A DNA stretch of 64,000 nt from Nitrobacteraceae bacterium AZCC 2146 (GCA_036924855.1 JBAGRP010000001.1:5022001-5086000), one strand, 5' to 3'. Positions 44,544 through 53,399 are shown, counted from the stretch's first letter. Made by a program: numbers and translations. The notes: a model not told the origin generated them from the sequence alone.

Positions 44544-45914
44544 TCAGTACTTCGCAACAACCGGGCTGTTGAAGTGATAGTTCAGGCCGGTGCGGAAGAT
44601 ATGCTCGGTGACCTTGCTGCTGGAGGTGAGCGTAGTCGCACCAGCGCCGGAGAGGACGACAGGGAACGAACCTGACGTCGAACCGAGGTCGACGTAAAGA
44701 TATTCGGTCTTGGAGGTCCAGTTCGGGCCGAACAGGCCGAGCAGTTTGAACGGCGTTTCGATACCCGCACCTGCGGTCCAACCGCTCTTCGTGGTCGAGA
44801 AGCTAGCCAGTTCGACGCCGCCCGTGCGGATCTTCGTCTTCACGCCGCCATAAGCGTAACCGCCGGTGGCGTAAAAGAGGGTCGAGCCGACCGAGTAGCC
44901 GAGGCGACCACGGACAGTACCGAACCAGGGCAGCTTGGCGTCATACGCGGCGGAGCCTAGGACAACCACGGTCTTGTTGTCGCGCTGGCTGGACGCCTGG
45001 ATGTCGGTCTCGATGCCGTACACCCAGTTGGCAGCCTGCCAGTTGTAACCGATCTGGCCGCCGCCGTTGATGCCATCCGGGTTCAGGCTGAACTGTTCCG
45101 GAACGAAGCCCGGCGCGCCGAGGGTGGTGCGATCGCGGCCGGTGCCGGAACCGACGTTGCCGCCGAGATACCAGCCGGTCCAGTTCGCCGCAGCGACCGG
45201 GGTGTAAACGCTGTTGCCACCGATGCGGTAGTTCAGACCGACGCGGAACAGGTTTTCACGCAATTCGGTGTTGGTGAACTGGCCGGCGAAGGGCGCACCA
45301 AATGCGTCGGAGCGGTTGCCGAGGTTCAGGTAGAGATATTCGATCTTGCCGGTCCAGTTGCCGCCCAGCGCTGCTTCGACGCCGCTGCCGATGGTCCAGC
45401 CGGTGGCTGTGCGGTTGTTCGAGAACGCCGTCACGCCAGCTTCGGTGATGTTGGTCTTGACGTTGCCGTAAGCGAAACCGCCGGTGAAGTAGCTCAGGAC
45501 CGGACCGGTCGCGAGGCCGACGCGGCCGCGCACGGTGCCGAACCAATCCGACTTCTGGCTGTAAGCCGCGCCCGGGGACACAATGGCGCCGCCGCCGGTG
45601 AGGCCGGCGCCCTGAATATCCGCTTCGAGGCCGTACACGATCGGGCCGAGCAGTGAGTCGGCCTGCCAGTTGTAGCCGACCTGGCCGCCGCCGAAGCCGC
45701 CCTGCGGGGAAAGATACAGCGAATCGCCGTTGAGGTTGTGGGTCGTGCGGTCGCGGCCGATGCCGACGCCTGCGTTCACACCGATATAGAAGCCGGTCCA
45801 GTTGTAGACCGCGACGATCGGGGCCTTGTAGTACGGTGCCTTCACGGCCAGATCGGCCGCCTGTGCGCTGACCGCGGTTCCAACGAGCATCGCACCGGCA
45901 AGAATTCGCTTCAT
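44544..45914 (-). CDS. Outer-membrane double beta-barrel protein (Omp25/opacity type), copy 2
   Basis: A 456-residue paralogue of the protein at 42940, with signal peptide ending SAQAAD and the same two-barrel plan: NWTGFYIGVNAGVGIGRDR, ENLFRVGLNYRIGG, NWTGWYLGGNVGSGTGRDR, EHIFRTGLNYHFNSPVVAKY. The second barrels of the two proteins are more alike than the first. ATG at 45914 follows GGGGTTGGAT; a TTG at 45926 is less likely. The outer face loops differ between copies, suggesting antigenic or ligand variation. Confidence 0.87.
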   Translation of the reverse strand: MKRILAGAMLVGTAVSAQAADLAVKAPYYKAPIVAVYNWTGFYIGVNAGVGIGRDRTTHNLNGDSLYLSPQGGFGGGQVGYNWQADSLLGPIVYGLEADIQGAGLTGGGAIVSPGAAYSQKSDWFGTVRGRVGLATGPVLSYFTGGFAYGNVKTNITEAGVTAFSNNRTATGWTIGSGVEAALGGNWTGKIEYLYLNLGNRSDAFGAPFAGQFTNTELRENLFRVGLNYRIGGNSVYTPVAAANWTGWYLGGNVGSGTGRDRTTLGAPGFVPEQFSLNPDGINGGGQIGYNWQAANWVYGIETDIQASSQRDNKTVVVLGSAAYDAKLPWFGTVRGRLGYSVGSTLFYATGGYAYGGVKTKIRTGGVELASFSTTKSGWTAGAGIETPFKLLGLFGPNWTSKTEYLYVDLGSTSGSFPVVLSGAGATTLTSSSKVTEHIFRTGLNYHFNSPVVAKY

Positions 45915-46291
45915 ATCCAACCCCAATTCAAAATTGAGCTTTCAGCCTACGGGAATCGCCGCGAATTGGCTGTATCCGGGGGGCCACACTCCCTGACATT
46001 GCGATGACCCAAGTTGCGCGCAAAAGCCGCCATTTCTCGGCGTTTAGATACCTCTCCTTAACGGCTTGGGCGGTCGCCAACACCGGTTTGAAGCCGTGCA
46101 AACCGACGGTCTGGCCGAATTTGGCGCCCGGTCGAATTTCGTGGGTCCGGCGGCAGGATGTCGCAACCTTTGGAAGGGATTGCCAACCCTGCCGGGTCCG
46201 CACAGGATGACCGCAAGCCCGCTGCGAACAACGCGGCGGCTCAAAAAATGCGGCCCGCCCAAGCGGGGTCAGCCATCAGGGAGAAACCTCA
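45915..46291. promoter_or_regulatory. Divergent intergenic region, barrel gene and binding protein
   Basis: A 377-base region holding the promoters of two divergent genes. It includes a long-armed pairing GGCAGG/CCTGCC around 46151-46197 and the CAGGGAGAAACCTCA ribosome-binding site before 46292. The small open frames inside lack start signals and do not look coding. Nothing else is recognisable. Confidence 0.35.
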
Positions 46292-47512
46292 ATGCCTTCG
46301 CGCCACAGTTCCATCCTCACGGCCGCGGTGTTCGCCTCGGCTGTGGCCGTCGCGGCCAGCTCGGCCTTCGCGGCGGACAAGAAATACGATCCGGGCGCGA
46401 GCGACACCGAGATCAAGCTCGGACAGACTATCCCCTACAGCGGCGCGGGTTCCCTCTATGGCGTGATCGGGCGGACCCAGGCGGCCTATTTCCAGATGCT
46501 GAACGAGAAGGGCGGCATCAACGGTCGTAAGATCACCTTCCTGTCGCTGGACGACACCTACAGCGCGCCGAAGACGGTGGAGGCGACGCGCCGGCTGGTC
46601 GAGCAGGACGAGGTGCTGGCGCTGTTCGGCTCGCTCGGTACCGCGCCGCAATCGTCGGTGCAGAAATTCCTCAACAGCAAGAAGATCCCGCAACTGCTGC
46701 TGAACACCGGGGCGTCGCGCTGGAACGACCCGAAGAATTTCAAATGGACCACGCCGGGCCTGCCGATCTATTCGACCGAAGGCCGCATCATCGCGCGCTA
46801 TCTGCTGCAGAAGAATCCGAACGCCAAGGTCGCCATCCTGTTCCAGAACGACGAGTTCGGCCGCGACTTCATGAATTCGTTCAAAGAAATTCTCACCGAG
46901 GCCGGCGGCACCGCCAAGGTGATCGCGGAGGCGTCCTACGATCTCACCGAGCCCACCATCGACTCGCAACTGATCAATCTGGCGAAGTCCGGCGCCGACA
47001 CATTCTACAACATCAGCACCGGCAAGGCGACCTCGCAGTCGATCCGCAAGGTGGCCGAGCTGGGCTGGAAGCCGCTGCATCTCCTGGTCTCGACCTCGAG
47101 CGGCCGTTCGATCATCAACGCCGCCGGTGCAGAGAATGCCAAGGGCATCGTCGCCATGAGCTACACCAAGGAAGTCGGCAGCGAGAAGTGGAAGGACGAT
47201 CCGGACGTCCAGGCGTTTCAGGCGCTGCGCGCGAAATATCTGCCCAATGTCGATCCCGATAACACCATCGCCTTCCAGGGCTATTCGCAGGGCGTGACCA
47301 TGGCGCGCATCCTCGAACTCTGCGGCGACGACCTCACCCACGAGAACGTGCTGAAGCAGGCGACCAATCTGGTCGGCTACCGCGCTCCGGTGTTCCTGCC
47401 CGGCATCACCTACGCGATTGCGCCGGATGATTATTCCACGATCAAGTCGCTCTATGTCGGCACCTTCAATGGCACCGACTGGGAATTGTCGGACAAGCCG
47501 GTCAGCCAGTAA
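46292..47512 (+). CDS. LivK-type ABC transporter substrate-binding protein, copy 1
   Basis: A 406-residue periplasmic protein. It has a signal peptide ending SSAFAADKKYDPG and a family 5/6 binding-protein fold: TEIKLGQTIPYSG, GGINGRKI, RRLVEQDEVLALFGSLGT, NPNAKVAILFQNDEFGRDF and YDLTEPTIDSQL. Such proteins bind branched-chain amino acids, amides or aromatic acids for Liv-type ABC importers. No permease or ATPase gene is beside it. A near-copy follows at 47618. Confidence 0.9.
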   Translation: MPSRHSSILTAAVFASAVAVAASSAFAADKKYDPGASDTEIKLGQTIPYSGAGSLYGVIGRTQAAYFQMLNEKGGINGRKITFLSLDDTYSAPKTVEATRRLVEQDEVLALFGSLGTAPQSSVQKFLNSKKIPQLLLNTGASRWNDPKNFKWTTPGLPIYSTEGRIIARYLLQKNPNAKVAILFQNDEFGRDFMNSFKEILTEAGGTAKVIAEASYDLTEPTIDSQLINLAKSGADTFYNISTGKATSQSIRKVAELGWKPLHLLVSTSSGRSIINAAGAENAKGIVAMSYTKEVGSEKWKDDPDVQAFQALRAKYLPNVDPDNTIAFQGYSQGVTMARILELCGDDLTHENVLKQATNLVGYRAPVFLPGITYAIAPDDYSTIKSLYVGTFNGTDWELSDKPVSQ

Positions 47513-47537
47513 GCGCACGCATTTGTCTGCCGACGAA

Positions 47538-47564
47538 GCAACCCCGGCGGGATGCCGGGGTTGC
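47538..47564 (+). terminator. Hairpin between the two binding-protein genes
   Basis: GCAACCCCGGC, loop GGGAT, GCCGGGGTTGC; an 11-bp perfect stem without a T-run. It may lessen transcription of the second gene or end the first. Confidence 0.65.
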
Positions 47565-47617
47565 GCACGATCAACCGGACTCACAAGAGCCGGACAAATA
47601 TTTCAGGGAGAAACACA

Positions 47618-48838
47618 GTGAAGAAACGCCTTTGGACGTCTCTGCTGCAGGTTGCGCTTGCAGCCTCGCTTCCATTCAGCATCACCGCCTCCTTTGCCGC
47701 CGACAAGAAGTATGATCCCGGCGCCAGCGATACCGAGATCAAGCTCGGCCAGACCGTGCCGCACAGCGGCCCCGGCTCGCTCTACGGCGTGCTGGGCCGG
47801 GTCGGCGAAGCCTATTTCCAGATGCTGAACGACAAGGGTGGCATCAACGGCCGCAAGATCAAGTTCTTCACGATGGATGATGCCTACAGCGCGCCGAAGG
47901 CCGTCGAGGCCACCCGCCGCCTGGTCGAGCAGGAGGAAGTGCTGGCGCTGTTCGGCTCGCTCGGCACCGCCCCGCAGACCGCCGTGCACAAGTATCTCAA
48001 TTCCAAGGGCGTGCCGCAGCTGTTGCTCAACACCGGCGCGTCGAAATGGAACGATCCGAAGAACAACAAATGGACCATGGCGGGCCTGCCGCTGTATCCG
48101 ACCGAGGCGCGCATTCTCGCCAAGCACGTGATCGCCGTGAAGCCGAACGCCAAGGTCGCGATCCTCTACCAGAACGACGATTTCGGCCGCGATTTCCTGG
48201 GTCCCTTCAAGGATGAACTCGCCAAGGCCGGCGGCACGGCGAAAGTAGTCGCCGAGGCGACGTACGATCTCACCGAGCCGACGGTGGATTCCCAGCTCAT
48301 CAACCTGTCCAAATCGGGCGCCGATGTTTTCTATAATATCAGCACTGGCAAGGCGTCATCGCAGTCGATCCGCAAGGTCGCCGAACTCGGCTGGAAGCCG
48401 TTGCATCTGTTGTCGGCGGGCTCGACCGGCCGCTCGATCCTCAATGCCGCGGGGCTCGAGAACGCCACCGGCATCGTCGCCATCCGCTACGCCAAGGAGG
48501 TCGGCGTGCCGCGCTGGGAGAAAGACCCGGACGTGATGGGCTTCGAGGAATTGCGCAAGAAGTATCTGCCGAATGTCGATCCGGACAATACCATCGCTTA
48601 TGCCGGCTATGGCCAGGCGGTGACGATGGCGGAAATCCTGCGCCGCTGCGGCGACGATCTGACGCGCGCCAATGTTCTGAAACAGGCGGCGTCGCTCAAG
48701 GGTTTCCATTCGCCCTACATGCTCGACGGCGTCACCTACAGCTTCACGCCGGACGACTACACGCCGATGAAGACACTGTTCATCTCGATCTTCAACGGCA
48801 AGGACTGGGATATTTCCGACAAGCCGGTGACGGAATAG
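47618..48838 (+). CDS. LivK-type ABC transporter substrate-binding protein, copy 2
   Basis: Also 406 residues, the same length and plan as the 46292 protein. The start is GTG at 47618, with the same CAGGGAGAAAC ribosome-binding site seen before copy 1. Long stretches match copy 1 (DKKYDPGASDTEIKLGQT; RKVAELGWKPLHLL), while loops around the ligand cleft differ, for example HSGPGSLYGVLGRV against YSGAGSLYGVIGRT. This is a tandem duplication with possible change in specificity. It has no adjacent permease. Confidence 0.9.
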   Translation: MKKRLWTSLLQVALAASLPFSITASFAADKKYDPGASDTEIKLGQTVPHSGPGSLYGVLGRVGEAYFQMLNDKGGINGRKIKFFTMDDAYSAPKAVEATRRLVEQEEVLALFGSLGTAPQTAVHKYLNSKGVPQLLLNTGASKWNDPKNNKWTMAGLPLYPTEARILAKHVIAVKPNAKVAILYQNDDFGRDFLGPFKDELAKAGGTAKVVAEATYDLTEPTVDSQLINLSKSGADVFYNISTGKASSQSIRKVAELGWKPLHLLSAGSTGRSILNAAGLENATGIVAIRYAKEVGVPRWEKDPDVMGFEELRKKYLPNVDPDNTIAYAGYGQAVTMAEILRRCGDDLTRANVLKQAASLKGFHSPYMLDGVTYSFTPDDYTPMKTLFISIFNGKDWDISDKPVTE

Positions 48839-48865
48839 TTCAGTTCGCAAACGACGCCGCTTCTT

Positions 48866-48895
48866 TTCCCTCCCTGCGCAAGTGCGGGGGAGGGA
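48866..48895 (+). terminator. Hairpin after binding-protein copy 2
   Basis: TTCCCTCCCTGC pairs with GCGGGGGAGGGAA around GCAAGT, with one or two imperfect pairs. It lies 28 bases after the stop. No T-run; it may be a short member of the palindromic repeat type found at 49571. Confidence 0.5.
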
Positions 48896-48929
48896 ATACA
48901 TTGACGCCCCTTCGCGTCGCATCTGATTC

Positions 48930-49200
48930 AAATTTCAAACAACGCAAGCGAACCCGTTCCCGCGGCGCGATGGCGTCCGGGGTTTTCCCGAGGCCCCGCG
49001 ACGGGCGGGGCCGGTGGAGCGGCGGGAGGCGCCAAGGCGTTTGCGAGACGCCTTTGGGCAGACCTTGCGATCGGTCCGCCCGCGCAGCTGATAACGCCAG
49101 CCGCGCGCGCCCAATGACGTAGGGCGCGGCACCTCCCGGCGCTCCACCTCGGTCATCGGCCCTCCGTCGTCCCGCAGTGCTGATCAGACGCTGCGGGATA
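48930..49200. repeat. GC-rich imperfect palindromic repeat element
   Basis: The main arms are 49011-49033 and 49128-49152 (CGGTGGAGCGGCGGGAGG and its near complement). Inside is AAGGCGT-N7-ACGCCTT (49034-49054), and at the right edge CCCGCAG-N13-CTGCGGG (49171-49197). The frames on both strands encode only low-complexity Arg/Gly peptides. From memory, similar blocks recur in Bradyrhizobium and Rhodopseudomonas intergenic DNA. The rest of the 512-base gap to 49351 shows no gene. Confidence 0.65.
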
Positions 49201-49350
49201 ACAGAAAGTGATCTGGCATATAATCCTTTTGAGGATTTTAGTCAATTCTCATTCGCCGGGCGGACAGAACGAAGCATGCCACCTGCGCGTCGCGTACTTT
49301 GTTGGACTCACGATCTCGAATTGATGTCGCCGAATGCCTAGCTGTGATCT

Positions 49351-52056
49351 GTGCCGCCCCGAAAAGCTGTTCCGCAACCCAACCTGCTGCCCGACATCTT
49401 CTCACGCTGGTTCGCCGCGCGGGGCTGGTCGCCGCGCGCGCATCAGTTGGCGTTGCTGGAAAAGGCCCGCGACAATCGTTCCGCGCTGCTGATCGCCCCC
49501 ACTGGCGCCGGCAAGACACTGGCCGGGTTTCTGCCCACATTGGTAGAGTTGAGTGCAGCTCCCTTGCTTAACCTCTCCCCGCTCGCGGGGAGAGGTCGGC
49601 TTGCGAGCGAAGCGAACAGGCCGGGTGAGGGGGAGTTCGTAACTGAAACTCCCCCTCACCCGGCGCGACAGGCTCCGTCTGCCGCGCCACCCTCTCCCCG
49701 CCCGGCGAAGCTTCGCTTCGCAAGGCGAGGCGAGGGGATCATCGGTCGCGGGGTGACCAGCAGCCGCGGCCTGCACACGCTGTACATCTCGCCGCTGAAG
49801 GCGCTCGCCGTCGATATCGCGCGCAATCTCGAGGCGCCGATTGCCGAGATGGGGTTGCCGATCAAGGTCGAAACCCGCACCGGCGACACCCCGGTGTCGC
49901 GCCGCGCTCGGCAGCGCCGTTATCCGCCGGACATTCTGCTGACCACGCCCGAACAATTGGCGCTGCTGCTCTCCTCCGACGATGCGCCGTTTCTGTTCTC
50001 GTCGCTGCAGCGCGTCGTGCTCGACGAGTTGCATGCGCTGGTGACCTCGAAGCGTGGCGATCTGCTCTCGCTCGGCCTGGCGCGGCTGTGGCGGCTGGCG
50101 CCCGACGTGCGCGCGATAGGGCTGTCGGCGACCGTCGCCGAGCCGGAATCGCTGGCGCGGTTTCTGGTGCCGCAGCGCGACGGCGAGATCATCGCTGCCG
50201 ATATAGTCGTCGCCGGCGGCGCTGCGGCGCCGGTGGTCGAGATGCTCGACACCAAGGAGCGGCTGCCATGGGCCGGGCATTCGGCGCGCCACGCGCTCGG
50301 CGAGATTTACGATCTGATCAAAGCCAACAAGACCACTTTGGTGTTCGTCAACACCCGCAGCCAGGCCGAGATGCTGTTCCAGGATCTCTGGCGCATGAAC
50401 GATGACAGCCTCGCCATCGCTCTGCACCACGGCTCGCTCGATGTCGCGCAACGCCGCAAGGTCGAGGACGCTATGGCGGCCGGCAAATTGCGCGGTGTGG
50501 TCTGCACTTCCTCCCTCGATCTCGGCGTCGACTGGGGCGACGTCGATCTGGTCATCAATGTCGGCGCGCCCAAGGGCGCCTCGCGGCTGATGCAGCGGAT
50601 CGGCCGCGCCAATCATCGCATCGACGAGGCCTCGCGCGCGGTGCTGGTGCCCGCCAATCGGTTCGAGGTGCTGGAGTGTCGCGTCGCCATCGATGCGGTG
50701 GCCGAGAATGCGCAGGACACCCCGCCGCTGCGCACCGGCGCGCTCGACGTGCTGGCACAGCACATCCTCGGTTGCGCCTGCGGCGAGCCGTTTGTCGCGG
50801 ATGATCTCTACGCCGAAGTGCTGTCGGCCGCGCCCTATGCCGAACTGAGCCGCACCGATTTTGATGACGCTGTCGATTTCGTGGCCTCAGGTGGTTATGC
50901 GCTGAAGAGCTACGAGCGTTTTGCGCGCATCAAGCAGGACAAGCAGGGCCGCTGGCGCGTCACCAATCCCCGCGTGCGGCAGAGCTACCGTCTTAACGTC
51001 GGCACCATCGTCGAGGAAACCATGCTGAAGGTGCGGCTGGTGCGTTCGCGCGGCGGAGGCTCCGGTGTCACCGGCGCATTGGCGCGCGGCGGCCGCATGC
51101 TCGGCCAGATCGAGGAATACTTCGTCGAGGGCCTCGTGGTCGGCGACACCTTCGTGTTCGCAGGCGAGGTGGTGCGCTATGAATCGCTGGTGGAAGATCA
51201 GGTCTATGTCTCGCGCGCCAACGACAAGGACGCCCGGGTGCCGTCCTATATGGGCGGCAAGTTTCCGCTCTCGACCTATCTCGCCGAACGCGTCCGCAAG
51301 CTGCTCGACAATGAGCGCGCCTGGAAGGCCCTGCCCGATCAGGTGCGCGAGTGGCTGTCGCTGCAGGCCCATGTCTCGCGGGTGCCCGGCGTCCGCGAAC
51401 TGGTGGTCGAAACCTTTCCGCGCGCCGACAAGCATTACCTCGTCTGCTATCCGTTCGAAGGCCGTCTCGCGCATCAGACCCTGGGCATGCTGCTGACGCG
51501 GCGGCTGGAACGCGGCCGCGCCAGGCCGCTCGGCTTCGTCGCCAATGAATATGCGCTGGCGGTGTGGGGTCTCGGCGACATGTCGCACATGATCCGCCAC
51601 GGCCGGCTCGACCTCGACGCGCTGTTCGATCCCGACATGCTCGGCGACGATCTCGAAGCCTGGCTCGCGGAATCCGCGTTGATGAAGCGCACATTTCGAA
51701 CTTGCGCGGTGATCTCTGGATTGATTGCCCGCCGGTTCACCGGCGAGGAAAAGACAAAACGCCAGGTGCTGTTCTCCACCGACCTGATCTACGACGTGCT
51801 GCGAAAGCATCAGCCCGATCACGTGCTGCTGCGCGCCGCACGCTCTGATGCCGCGACCGGGCTACTGGATATCCGCCGGCTCAGCGACATGCTCAGTCGA
51901 ATCCAGGGCCGCATCGTGCATCGGGAACTCGACCGGGTGTCGCCTTTGGCGGTGCCGGTGATGCTGGAAATCGGCCGCGAACAGGTGTACGGCGAAGCTT
52001 CGGACGAGTTGCTCGCGGAAGCCGCCGAGGAACTTGTCAGGGAAGCTCAAGGATAG
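49351..52056 (+). CDS. Lhr-type ligase-associated DEXH-box helicase with in-frame repeat insert
   Basis: A 901-residue superfamily 2 helicase. Motif I APTGAGKT is at residues 49-56, DEXH box VVLDELHAL later, motif III LSATV, and motif VI QRIGRANHR, followed by the Lhr winged-helix and core domains. It belongs to the set with the ligase at 39139 and nuclease at 40812. Between motif I and GLHTLYISPLKALAVD lie about 70 extra residues (69-138), Pro/Arg-rich and encoded by a palindromic repeat. Without them the protein would have the usual length near 830. GTG start at 49351. Confidence 0.92.
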   Translation: MPPRKAVPQPNLLPDIFSRWFAARGWSPRAHQLALLEKARDNRSALLIAPTGAGKTLAGFLPTLVELSAAPLLNLSPLAGRGRLASEANRPGEGEFVTETPPHPARQAPSAAPPSPRPAKLRFARRGEGIIGRGVTSSRGLHTLYISPLKALAVDIARNLEAPIAEMGLPIKVETRTGDTPVSRRARQRRYPPDILLTTPEQLALLLSSDDAPFLFSSLQRVVLDELHALVTSKRGDLLSLGLARLWRLAPDVRAIGLSATVAEPESLARFLVPQRDGEIIAADIVVAGGAAAPVVEMLDTKERLPWAGHSARHALGEIYDLIKANKTTLVFVNTRSQAEMLFQDLWRMNDDSLAIALHHGSLDVAQRRKVEDAMAAGKLRGVVCTSSLDLGVDWGDVDLVINVGAPKGASRLMQRIGRANHRIDEASRAVLVPANRFEVLECRVAIDAVAENAQDTPPLRTGALDVLAQHILGCACGEPFVADDLYAEVLSAAPYAELSRTDFDDAVDFVASGGYALKSYERFARIKQDKQGRWRVTNPRVRQSYRLNVGTIVEETMLKVRLVRSRGGGSGVTGALARGGRMLGQIEEYFVEGLVVGDTFVFAGEVVRYESLVEDQVYVSRANDKDARVPSYMGGKFPLSTYLAERVRKLLDNERAWKALPDQVREWLSLQAHVSRVPGVRELVVETFPRADKHYLVCYPFEGRLAHQTLGMLLTRRLERGRARPLGFVANEYALAVWGLGDMSHMIRHGRLDLDALFDPDMLGDDLEAWLAESALMKRTFRTCAVISGLIARRFTGEEKTKRQVLFSTDLIYDVLRKHQPDHVLLRAARSDAATGLLDIRRLSDMLSRIQGRIVHRELDRVSPLAVPVMLEIGREQVYGEASDELLAEAAEELVREAQG
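49571..49735. repeat. Palindromic repeat embedded in the helicase gene
   Basis: It contains ACCTCTCCCCGC-TC-GCGGGGAGAGGT (49571-49596), then a 16-base arm CCGGGTGAGGGGGAGT (49621-49636) whose complement is 49648-49663. A GCGAAG/CTTCGC pairing lies near 49716. The total is a multiple of three and keeps the frame open. A related copy lies in intergenic DNA at 59461. Confidence 0.85.
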
Positions 52057-52059
52057 GCC

Positions 52060-52770
52060 GTGACGTTGCGCGAACAATCTGCACCCGACGACACGACGAT
52101 GCAGATGGCTTCCGTCGGCATTGCCGGCATCACCTTGGTGGCCGATCTGTCTGGCGCGCTGTACTGGGAAGAACAGCGCCTGCTCGTCGTCTCCGACCTG
52201 CATCTGGAAAAGGGTTCCAGCTTTGCCATGCGCGGCGTGCTGCTGCCGCCCTATGACACCATCGCCACGCTCGGCCGTCTCGGAGCGGTGATCGCGCGGC
52301 ACGATCCGCGCACGGTCATTGCGCTTGGCGACAGTTTCCACGATCGCGACGCCCATGAGCGGCTGTCATCGGCGAATCGTGAGGTGCTAAGCGCGCTGCA
52401 GGCGCGCCGTGACTGGATCTGGATCTCCGGGAATCACGATCCGGCTTTGCCGCCCGATCTCGGTGGCGTCGTCGCCAATGAAGTCGCCATCGGTCCCATC
52501 ACGTTCCGTCATGAGCCGACGGGCGCGGAAGGTGAGATTGCCGGTCATCTGCATCCGAAGGCGCGGATCGCCACGCGTGGCCGTTCGGTGGAGCGGCGTT
52601 GCTTTGCTAGCGACGGCGCACGTGCGGTGATGCCGGCCTTCGGCGCTTACACCGGCGGACTGAGCATCCGTGACGCGGCCTTTGCGAAAATCTTCCAGAC
52701 CCTCGGCTTCGTCGCCCATGTGCTTGGTGACCGACGCATGCATGCAATCGCAGCCTCGCGCTGCTGCTAG
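52060..52770 (+). CDS. pdeM: Ligase-associated phosphoesterase PdeM
   Basis: A 236-residue calcineurin-like phosphoesterase. Metal motifs are SDLHLEKG, GDSFHDRD, GNHDP and GHLHPKA, with the last block CFASDGARAVMPAFGAYTGG of PdeM. It starts with GTG 3 bases after the helicase stop, so it is part of the same operon. PdeM is the nuclease partner in the ligase-helicase-exonuclease set. Its start was chosen at 52060; an internal ATG (MASVGIAG) could also serve. Confidence 0.9.
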   Translation: MTLREQSAPDDTTMQMASVGIAGITLVADLSGALYWEEQRLLVVSDLHLEKGSSFAMRGVLLPPYDTIATLGRLGAVIARHDPRTVIALGDSFHDRDAHERLSSANREVLSALQARRDWIWISGNHDPALPPDLGGVVANEVAIGPITFRHEPTGAEGEIAGHLHPKARIATRGRSVERRCFASDGARAVMPAFGAYTGGLSIRDAAFAKIFQTLGFVAHVLGDRRMHAIAASRCC

Positions 52771-52856
52771 ATACGAGACATCCAATACATCGTCATTTCA
52801 TCCCCCTTTTTGATTTGATGTTGCGGCGTTTGATTTGGGATCGACCGCGCGTCGAT

Positions 52857-53399
52857 CTACCTATCTGCCTCGGTTCGGAGCAGGCGAATAGGTGGGATTT
52901 CTAGGATGGCGGACTCCTTTGCCGGGCGCTCGTTGATGAGATGGTCGATGAGATCCTCCGTCGTTGAGCGTCGGGTCAACATCAGACACGTCGCATCGTC
53001 GGCTCGCGTCGCGTGCCAAACGCCGGGGCGCATGCAGATCCCGACGCCGGGAGACAAGTGATACGCACGGAGGGTCGACAGATCCGGCGTCCGATTTTCG
53101 TCACTCAAACAAAGGACCTGGACGATATCGCTCGTCAGAGGCACGACGGCCTGCTGGGTCATGTGATGGACTTCGAGCTTGGAAACGAGCGGATTGTTGT
53201 CGCGGTACTTGACCCACAACACCTCGGTGTCGCCTCCCATGCCCGGATCAAAGAAGTGTTCGTGCCAGAAATCGCTTGCCGGGCTTCGAAAACCGACCGC
53301 GTCTTTTTTGAGCGGATGGGATTTGCCGAGCACCCACCCAAAGGGCTCGAACGAAATGGGACTCAGGACCTCGACAGTGACAGCGTTGGATGTCGGCAC
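52857..53399 (-). CDS. Second ureidoglycolate-lyase-family (AllA-like) protein
   Basis: A 180-residue cupin-type protein. It has PISFEPFGWVLG, LEVHHMTQQAVVPLTSDIVQVL and SPGVGICMRPGVWHATRA, the metal or ligand strands of the AllA family. GTG at 53399 follows AAGGAG seven bases away, better than ATG at 53438. It is much diverged from the 11185 protein, so the substrate may differ. It lies 81 bases downstream of a LysR gene on the same strand and may be regulated by it. Confidence 0.78.
   Translation of the reverse strand: MPTSNAVTVEVLSPISFEPFGWVLGKSHPLKKDAVGFRSPASDFWHEHFFDPGMGGDTEVLWVKYRDNNPLVSKLEVHHMTQQAVVPLTSDIVQVLCLSDENRTPDLSTLRAYHLSPGVGICMRPGVWHATRADDATCLMLTRRSTTEDLIDHLINERPAKESAILEIPPIRLLRTEADR

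Noticed and set aside
46004..46210. Short plus-strand frame (68 codons) in the divergent gap
   Set aside because: No ribosome-binding site, no domain, and overlapping frames on both strands look equally open.
48901..49156. Two small open frames, one per strand, in the gap before the helicase
   Set aside because: Both are low-complexity Arg/Gly peptides lying wholly in a palindromic repeat; no start signals.
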